From the NCBI GenBank assembly GCA_046263055.1, contig JBHELO010000026.1, forward strand, positions 1-18,080: a stretch of DNA of 18,080 nt, given 5' to 3'. This stretch comes from DATAQC01 sp046263055. Its GTDB lineage: Bacteria > Actinomycetota > Acidimicrobiia > Acidimicrobiales > AC-14. A program made the translations under genes and the position numbers. This document shows, piece after piece, positions 13,952-18,080 of the stretch. The stretch's first letter is position 1, and the number at the start of each line of letters is the position of its first letter. The notes below the pieces were generated by a model, which worked only from the letters and a program-made list of their open reading frames with translations, made no database searches and was not told the DNA's origin.

Positions 13952-15502
13952 GTGCCAGGGCTGCGTGAGGGGACGACCTACGCCGACCTGATCCGCCTCG
14001 CCCTGGAGCGCCACCGGAGCCGGGTGGCCTTCGTGGGCGACACGGGAAGCGTCACCTACGGCCAGGCCGCCGACCGGGTCGGGCGCACCGTCGCCGCCCT
14101 GGCAGCCAGTGGTGTCCGTCCCGGCGACGGGGTGGCGGTGCTGGGTGCCAACACGCCGGCGGCCTGGATGGCGTGGGCGGCAGCGGCCGTCCTGGGCGCC
14201 CGGTTCACGGCCCTGCAGCCGGTCAGCTCGGACGAGGACCGGGCGTTCGTGTGCGAGGACGGCGAGATCTCCACCGTGGTCTTCGAGCCCGCCTTCGACG
14301 CCGCCGCGTCACGCCTCGGCGATGGCGGCCGGCGACTCCTGGCCCTCGGGCCCTCCGAGGTCGCCCCCGACCTGGCGACCCGGGCCGAGGCCGCCCCGCC
14401 CCAGCGGCTGCGGCCGACGGTCGGCGAGGACGACCCCAGTGCCCTGCTCTACACCGGTGGCACCACCGGCACACCCAAAGGGGTGCTGCTCTCCCACCGG
14501 GCGTTCGCCGAGATGGTGTTCAACGCGCTCTGCGACTTCGAGCTGCCGCCCGAGGTGCGCTACCTGGCAGCTTCGCCCATCACCCACGCGGCCACGATCA
14601 TGGTGGTGCCCACGCTGCTGCGGGGGGGCACTGTCCACCTCCACCCGCGGTTCGACCCCGAGCGGTTCCTGGCCACCATCGAGCGGGAGCGGATCACCCT
14701 GTGCTTCGGCGTGCCGACCATGGTGTACCGGCTGCTGGGCGAACCCGCCCTGGCTCGCACCGACACCACCAGCCTGCGCACCTTCGTCTACGGGGCGGCG
14801 CCCATGGGGGCGTCCCGCCTGGCCGAGGCGCTGGGCGCGTTCGGCCCCGTCTTCACCCAGTTCTACGGCCAGACCGAATCGGCGGGCACGGGGACGGTGC
14901 TGGCCAAGGCCGACCACGACCCGGCCGACCCCGGCCGCCTCCTGTCGTGCGGCACCCCCGGCACCGGCGTCCGGCTCCGGGTGGTGGACGCCGACGACGA
15001 GGACGTCGCCCCGGGGAACGCCGGCGAGATCTGCCTGCAGGGCCGGGGCGTCATGGACCGCTACTGGGGCCTGCCCGACCTGACGACTCACACCCTGCGG
15101 GGCGGCTGGCTGCACACCGGCGACGTGGCCACCGTCGACGACGACGGCTTCGTGACCATCGTCGACCGGGCCCGGGACGCCATCGTCACCGGCGGGTTCA
15201 CGGTCTTCCCCCGCCAGATCGAGGACGTCCTCCGGGACCACCCGGCGGTGCACGACGCCGCCGTCATCGGGGTACCCGACGAGACGTGGGGCGAGGCGGT
15301 CAAGGCGGTGGTGGCCCTGCAACCGGGGGCCGTCGTCGACCCTGCCGAGCTGGTGGCCCTCGTGCGACGGCGCCGAGGCCCGGTGCACGCCCCGAAGTCG
15401 GTGGACGTGGTGGACGCCATCCCCCTCACGCCCACCGGCAAGGCCGACAAGGCGGCGTTGCGCCGGCCCTGGTGGGAGGGCCAGCCCCGCAACGTGGGCT
15501 GA
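13952..15502 (+). CDS. AMP-dependent acyl-CoA synthetase / ligase (FadD-like)
   Basis: This 516-residue enzyme of the ANL superfamily would activate a carboxylic acid with ATP to an acyl-adenylate and then a CoA thioester. It has the phosphate loop LLYTGGTTGTPKGVLLSH (about 165-182), YGAAPMG (280-286), the adenine motif FTQFYGQTES (301-310) and WLHTGDVATVDDDGF (386-400), with the ribose-binding aspartate in TGD. The hinge region is IVDRARDAIVTGGFTVFP (403-420). The C-terminal PLTPTGKADKAAL carries the catalytic lysine K497. The GGFTVFPRQIE variant of the usual GGxNxYPxEIE resembles actinobacterial fatty- or aromatic-acid ligases; the substrate is not predictable. Cytosolic. GTG 13952 has GGGAGGT seven bases upstream. 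It is divergent from the BTAD regulator, with start codons 110 bases apart, which suggests but does not prove shared control. Confidence 0.93.
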   Translation: MPGLREGTTYADLIRLALERHRSRVAFVGDTGSVTYGQAADRVGRTVAALAASGVRPGDGVAVLGANTPAAWMAWAAAAVLGARFTALQPVSSDEDRAFVCEDGEISTVVFEPAFDAAASRLGDGGRRLLALGPSEVAPDLATRAEAAPPQRLRPTVGEDDPSALLYTGGTTGTPKGVLLSHRAFAEMVFNALCDFELPPEVRYLAASPITHAATIMVVPTLLRGGTVHLHPRFDPERFLATIERERITLCFGVPTMVYRLLGEPALARTDTTSLRTFVYGAAPMGASRLAEALGAFGPVFTQFYGQTESAGTGTVLAKADHDPADPGRLLSCGTPGTGVRLRVVDADDEDVAPGNAGEICLQGRGVMDRYWGLPDLTTHTLRGGWLHTGDVATVDDDGFVTIVDRARDAIVTGGFTVFPRQIEDVLRDHPAVHDAAVIGVPDETWGEAVKAVVALQPGAVVDPAELVALVRRRRGPVHAPKSVDVVDAIPLTPTGKADKAALRRPWWEGQPRNVG

Positions 15503-15617
15503 CCGCGATGGCCGGTCCTGCGATGGTTCAAGCCAAACTCAAGCGCGTTCGCCCATGCTGTAGGGGTACGCGAGGCGCCGGGGACAGCGCCGGGAAAAGG
15601 CCGCCCGGGCGCGAAGT

Positions 15618-15656
15618 CGGGGCTGGGGGTGCACGGCGGACGCACCCCCAGCCCCG
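15618..15656 (+). terminator. 15-bp perfect hairpin, candidate terminator of the acyl-CoA synthetase gene
   Basis: CGGGGCTGGGGGTGC (15618-15632) is exactly complementary to GCACCCCCAGCCCCG (15642-15656) with a nine-base loop, and a further wobble pair extends it. It is 116 bases past the synthetase stop. There is no downstream T-run. It may be a U-less terminator or a structured RNA element. Confidence 0.5.
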
Positions 15657-15890
15657 GACAGGCACAATGTGACAGGGATCGCCGCCCGAGTCAACTCCCC
15701 CAGAGATTTTTCCCGGTCGACATCCCGAGGCGCGGCGCCGTCGCCTCCCCTGATGGCGTTTCAGCGCCGTCTGGTCGGTGACTGCCGGCCCTCGTCGTGG
15801 CCGACCTGGCATTGGCGTTGCGGGCGACCCTGGAGGTGGGGGCGACCCCGGCGTCGGGGGCCGACCCTGGCGTCCGAACGGGCCGGCCCG

Positions 15891-15896
15891 TAGCAT
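15891..15896 (+). promoter_or_regulatory. -10 box (TAGCAT) of a leaderless propeller-MoaD transcript
   Basis: TAGCAT matches TAnnnT and is followed by six bases and then the ATG at 15903, placing the transcript start on the start codon. No Shine-Dalgarno sequence is present (the spacer is CCCGCC), which agrees with leaderless translation. The -35 region is not recognisable. Confidence 0.5.
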
Positions 15897-15902
15897 CCCG
15901 CC

Positions 15903-17024
15903 ATGGCCGACACGGGGGCGATCGCGGCCTCCTCGGGTGACGTGATCGTGCTGCTGGGGACCACCAAGGGCCTGTTCGCGCTGAGCGGCGGCCCCGAGCG
16001 GGACCGGTGGCAGCTCGGGGGGCCGTGGTTCCCGGGCGAGGAGATCGCGGCGGCCACCCTGGACTGCCGCGGCGGCCGGACCCGGCTGCTGGTGGGTGCC
16101 ACCAGCTCGCATTGGGGCCCGTCGGTGTACCGCTCCGACGACCTGGGGGCGTCGTGGGTGGAGCCGGAGCCCACGACCCTCGCGTTCCCCGAGGCGGCCG
16201 GAGCGGCCGTGGCCCGGGTGTGGCAGCTGCAGCCCGCCGGGAACGCCCGGCCGGACGTGGTGTACGCCGGCGTCGAGCCGGCCGCCCTGTTCCGCTCCGA
16301 CGACGCCGGGGAGTCGTTCGCGCTCGACGAGGCCCTCTGGGGCCACGACCACCGCCCCCAATGGCAGCCGGGTGGCGGCGGCCTCTGCCTGCACACCGTG
16401 ATCCCCGACCCGTCGGGTGGCCCCCGCCTGGGCGTGGCCGTCTCCTCGGCCGGCTTCTACCGGACGTTCGACGGCCGGACCTGGGAGGCGGCCAACGCCG
16501 GCATCACCGCTCCCTTCCTCCCCGACCCCCCGCCCGTCTTCGGCCAGTGCGTCCACAAGGTGGACCGCCACCCGGCCGAGCCCGACACCCTGTACCTCCA
16601 GCACCACTGGGGCGTGTACCGGTCCGAGGACTTCGGGGGCCGGTGGGAGGAGGTGGGCGCCGACAGCCTCCCTTCCACGTTCGGCTTCCCGGTGGTCGCC
16701 GATCCCAACCACCCGGGCACGGCCTTCGTCGTCCCCCTGACCTCCGATGCGTTCCGCTGCACACCCGACGGCCGCCTCCGGGTCTACCGGACGACCGACG
16801 GCGGGCGCTCGTGGGCAGCCCTGGCCGCCGGCCTGCCCTCCGAGGACGCCTGGCTCACCGTGCTACGCGACGGCTTCTGCGCCGACGCCCTCGACCCGGC
16901 CGGGCTCTACCTCGGCACCCGCACCGGCGACGTCTTTGCGTCTCCCGACGCCGGCGAGTCCTGGCAGGAGGTGGCGCGCCACCTGCCGCCCGTCGCGTGC
17001 GTGAAGGCGGCGGTGCTGCCCTGA
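15903..17024 (+). CDS. BNR/Asp-box beta-propeller protein (exo-sialidase/VPS10-like fold)
   Basis: This 373-residue protein has six Asp-box type motifs (S/T-x-D-x-G-x-x-W/F). They are YRSDDLGASW (76-85), FRSDDAGESF (130-139), YRTFDGRTW (186-194), YRSEDFGGRW (239-248), YRTTDGGRSW (295-304) and FASPDAGESW (345-354). Their regular spacing indicates a six- or seven-bladed beta-propeller like sialidases, VPS10 or photosystem II assembly factors. No signal peptide or membrane segment is seen, so it is probably cytosolic. I do not see the arginine triad and FRIP motif of true sialidases, so a hydrolase activity should not be assumed. Aromatic/His-rich patches such as HDHRPQWQPGG (148-158) and HHWGVY could line a ligand site. 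It is co-transcribed with a MoaD/ThiS-like gene starting two bases after its stop. Function unknown. Confidence 0.85.
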   Translation: MADTGAIAASSGDVIVLLGTTKGLFALSGGPERDRWQLGGPWFPGEEIAAATLDCRGGRTRLLVGATSSHWGPSVYRSDDLGASWVEPEPTTLAFPEAAGAAVARVWQLQPAGNARPDVVYAGVEPAALFRSDDAGESFALDEALWGHDHRPQWQPGGGGLCLHTVIPDPSGGPRLGVAVSSAGFYRTFDGRTWEAANAGITAPFLPDPPPVFGQCVHKVDRHPAEPDTLYLQHHWGVYRSEDFGGRWEEVGADSLPSTFGFPVVADPNHPGTAFVVPLTSDAFRCTPDGRLRVYRTTDGGRSWAALAAGLPSEDAWLTVLRDGFCADALDPAGLYLGTRTGDVFASPDAGESWQEVARHLPPVACVKAAVLP

Positions 17025-17026
17025 GG

Positions 17027-17305
17027 GTGGTCGTCCGCCTGGCGTCGCCGCTGCGGGCGCTGGCGGGGGCGACCTGCATCGAGGTCGACCTGCCGGCGCC
17101 GGTGACCCTGGGTGCGGTGCTCGACGCAGTGGCCGCCGCTTATCCCCCTGTGGGCCGGAGGGTGAGGGACGAGACGGGCGCCGTCCGCCGTCACGTCAAC
17201 CTGTTCGTGGGCGCCGACAACGCCCGTGACCTGGGCGGCCTGGGCACCGTGGTTCCCGCAGAGACCGAGGTGGCGGTGCTGGCGGCGGTGTCGGGCGGCG
17301 CCTGA
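17027..17305 (+). CDS. MoaD/ThiS-like ubiquitin-fold sulfur-carrier type protein
   Basis: This protein of about 92 residues has the beta-grasp pattern of MoaD/ThiS: a first strand VVRLASPLRALAG, then a strand CIEVDLPAPVTLGAVLDAVA leading into the helix. AYPPVGRRVRDETGAVRRH and VNLFVGADNARDLGGLGT follow, then TEVAVLAAVSGGA at the C-terminus. VNLFVxxxxxRxLxGLxTxV with xxxxVxxLxAVSGG is the core MoaD/ThiS signature. In classical sulfur carriers the C-terminal GG is adenylated and thiocarboxylated by a MoeB/ThiF enzyme. Here one Ala follows GG, so the tail would need trimming or the protein is not a standard carrier. GTG 17027 begins two bases after the propeller stop; a CTG at 17021 overlapping that stop is an alternative. 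No MoaE, ThiF or molybdenum-cofactor gene is nearby. Confidence 0.8.
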   Translation: MVVRLASPLRALAGATCIEVDLPAPVTLGAVLDAVAAAYPPVGRRVRDETGAVRRHVNLFVGADNARDLGGLGTVVPAETEVAVLAAVSGGA

Positions 17306-17327
17306 CGGCGGCCGGCGGGTGTTGCGG

Positions 17328-17561
17328 TCAGGCGATCTCGTCGTTCCCTGCCCGGCGCGACCGCCAGGCCTCGATCAGTTGCTCCCGCCACACCAGGGCG
17401 GCCACCAGGGACACCAGCCCGGCGGCCACGCCCGCCAGCGCCAGCCCTTCCACCCCGGCCACCAGCCCGGCCACCAGCAGCACCAGCCCCACCACCCCGC
17501 AGACGACCGACGTCACGAACGCCGGCGGGCTCCGATGTCCCGGCGCCGGCGCCGACGCCAC
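17328..17561 (-). CDS. small hypothetical membrane protein
   Basis: This 77-residue protein has a Pro/Ala-rich N-terminus and two hydrophobic segments: about 15-35 (FVTSVVCGVVGLVLLVAGLV) and about 38-58 (EGLALAGVAAGLVSLVAAL). The charged C-terminus is WREQLIEAWRSRRAGNDEIA. I recognise no family. The GTG at 17561 is supported by a TAGCGT -10-like box six bases upstream, matching the leaderless pattern elsewhere in the window. It converges on the MoaD-like gene, with 22 bases between the stops. It is not clearly linked to its neighbours. Confidence 0.55.
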   Translation of the reverse strand: MASAPAPGHRSPPAFVTSVVCGVVGLVLLVAGLVAGVEGLALAGVAAGLVSLVAALVWREQLIEAWRSRRAGNDEIA

Positions 17562-17567
17562 CCTCGA

Positions 17568-17573
17568 ACGCTA
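17568..17573 (-). promoter_or_regulatory. -10 box (TAGCGT) for a leaderless small membrane protein gene
   Basis: On the minus strand TAGCGT is followed by six bases and then GTG at 17561, the same geometry as TAGCAT-N6-ATG at 15903. Confidence 0.4.
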
Positions 17574-17699
17574 GCCCCGTCTTCCCGGGGCGGAGCCGCG
17601 AGTGTTCCGTCTGCGGGGGGGAAGCCAGGGCGCTGGGCCTCCTCACACCAGTGCTCTCGCTCGACCCGCCGTCGACTCCTCGGTCCAGGCAGGACCTCC

Positions 17700-17910
17700 A
17701 CGGCCCGGGCGGCGGCGCGCTCCAGCGCAACCGATGACACGTCCACACCCGTCACCCGCCCGCCCCCTTCGGCCAGCCAGATGGCGTCCGTCCCCTCGCC
17801 ACAGCCGACGTCGAGCGCGGTACCGGGCACGAGGTCATGGGCCTCCGCGACCAGACCGACGTTCGGATCGCCGCTCCAATCGTGCGATCGGTAGCGCTCG
17901 TCCGTCGAAC
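17700..17910 (-). pseudogene. truncated class I SAM-dependent methyltransferase fragment
   Basis: About 70 residues of a class I methyltransferase can be read on the minus strand. They include RYRSHDWSGDPNVGLVAEA, then motif I ALDVGCGEGTDAIWLAEGG and the next strand VTGVDVSSVALERAAARA. The first of these matches the start of a common actinobacterial small methyltransferase type. Past about 17700 the frame stays open to 17513, but the residues (VEVLPGPRSRRR and on) no longer resemble the fold, so the catalytic domain is cut to about a third. Upstream, the native start is gone: an IS3-type end adjoins at about 17911, and the present ATG at 17956 lies inside the IS. It is a non-functional remnant, broken at both ends. 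Confidence 0.7.
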
Positions 17911-18080
17911 TGTGGGGTTGACCCGGTTCGGCGGACAGGGTTGGTGTGTTGATCATGCCGCTCGGGCGGCGGTCTCCTGGTGGATGCTGGCCTCGTACTC
18001 GGCCGGGCTGCGGTAGCCGAGACTGCTGTGGAGGCGGCGGGTGTTGTACCAGCCCTCGATGTAGGCGAACACGGCCAGGC
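17911..18080 (-). mobile_element. IS3-family insertion sequence, one end (rest beyond window)
   Basis: The plus strand from 17911 reads TGTGGGGTTGACCCGGTTCG and continues with a GCGGACAGGG-type terminal sequence. It resembles IS3-family inverted-repeat ends that begin with TG and contain GGTTGACC and GGACA. The transposase stop lies about 40 bases inside. The exact tip may be 17911 or 17913. The other end and any target duplication are outside the window. Confidence 0.65.
17953..18080 (-). CDS. IS3-family transposase OrfB, C-terminal end (partial)
   Basis: The minus strand from 18078 encodes LAVFAYIEGWYNTRRLHSSL, then GYRSPAEYEASIHQETAARAA and a TGA at 17955. The pattern F-x-YIExxYNxxRxHSxLGYxSPxEYE is the hallmark of the C-terminus of IS3-family integrase-type transposases. 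The DDE catalytic residues lie upstream and are outside the window, so activity cannot be judged. The stop TGA overlaps, as ATGA, the apparent start of the chimeric frame that runs into the methyltransferase fragment. Confidence 0.85.
   Translation of the reverse strand, partial: LAVFAYIEGWYNTRRLHSSLGYRSPAEYEASIHQETAARAA

Larger units (their letters stand above)
15503..15902. other. 400-base intergenic region
   Basis: No credible gene is found; frames across it are shadows or read-through of neighbouring genes. Base use is less uniformly GC than in the coding regions (for example AGATTTTTCCC near 15712 and GGTTCAAGCCAAACTCAAG near 15526). It contains a 15-bp perfect hairpin at 15618-15656 and, at its right end, the leaderless -10 of the propeller gene. 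A GC-rich stretch with repeated GGCGACCC/GCCGACCC words lies at about 15826-15867. I recognise no known RNA. Confidence 0.5.

Noticed and set aside
15528..16712. Minus-strand frame spanning the 400-base gap and the propeller gene
   Set aside because: It is antisense to the Asp-box repeats and has low-complexity residues, with no ribosome site or motif.
15903..17024. Calling the propeller a sialidase
   Set aside because: Asp boxes are shared by many propellers, and the catalytic arginine triad and FRIP motif were not seen.

Overview
The window is very GC-rich DNA with long antisense shadow reading frames and third-position GC bias. It carries F420-type luciferase-like oxidoreductase, BTAD/AAA regulator, LAxTG-type surface anchor and DUF6458-like genes. 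Several promoters have TAnnnT -10 boxes set 6-7 bases from a start codon, as in leaderless transcripts. Together these suggest a high-GC actinobacterium. An Acidimicrobiia-like lineage is my best guess, but it is an inference, because no rRNA or other marker gene is present.

Layout. Bases 1-328 (minus) hold the start of a luciferase-like monooxygenase. Bases 453-2150 (minus) encode a secreted protein with a C-terminal LASTG sorting-type signal. Divergent from it, 2389-3945 (plus) encodes a large FAD-dependent oxidoreductase of the phytoene desaturase/PYROXD2 type, followed by an MscS-type channel at 4020-5042 (plus). An orphan OmpR-type response regulator (5318-5992, minus) and a 340-base gap come next. 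An ABC export-type operon (ATPase 8877-9644, FtsX/MacB-like permease 6333-8873, minus) follows, then a small DUF6458-like membrane protein (9826-10083, minus). A 1225-residue BTAD/AAA regulator (10164-13841, minus) is divergent from an acyl-CoA synthetase (13952-15502, plus). After a 400-base gap with a 15-bp hairpin, a six-Asp-box beta-propeller gene (15903-17024) and a MoaD/ThiS-like gene (from 17027) form a tight plus-strand pair. The window ends with a small membrane protein (17328-17561, minus), a methyltransferase fragment, and the end of an IS3-family element cutting into that fragment.

How the genes relate. Most are housekeeping or accessory genes in short units, not one large pathway. 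Clear functional units are the ABC ATPase/permease pair (3-base gap) and the propeller/MoaD-like pair (2-base gap). The divergent regulator/synthetase pair could be a regulator-target pair, but only position supports this. I found no tRNA, rRNA, CRISPR array, prophage or recognised defence island. The least explained items are the propeller/MoaD-like pair, the LASTG surface protein and the IS-interrupted methyltransferase fragment.
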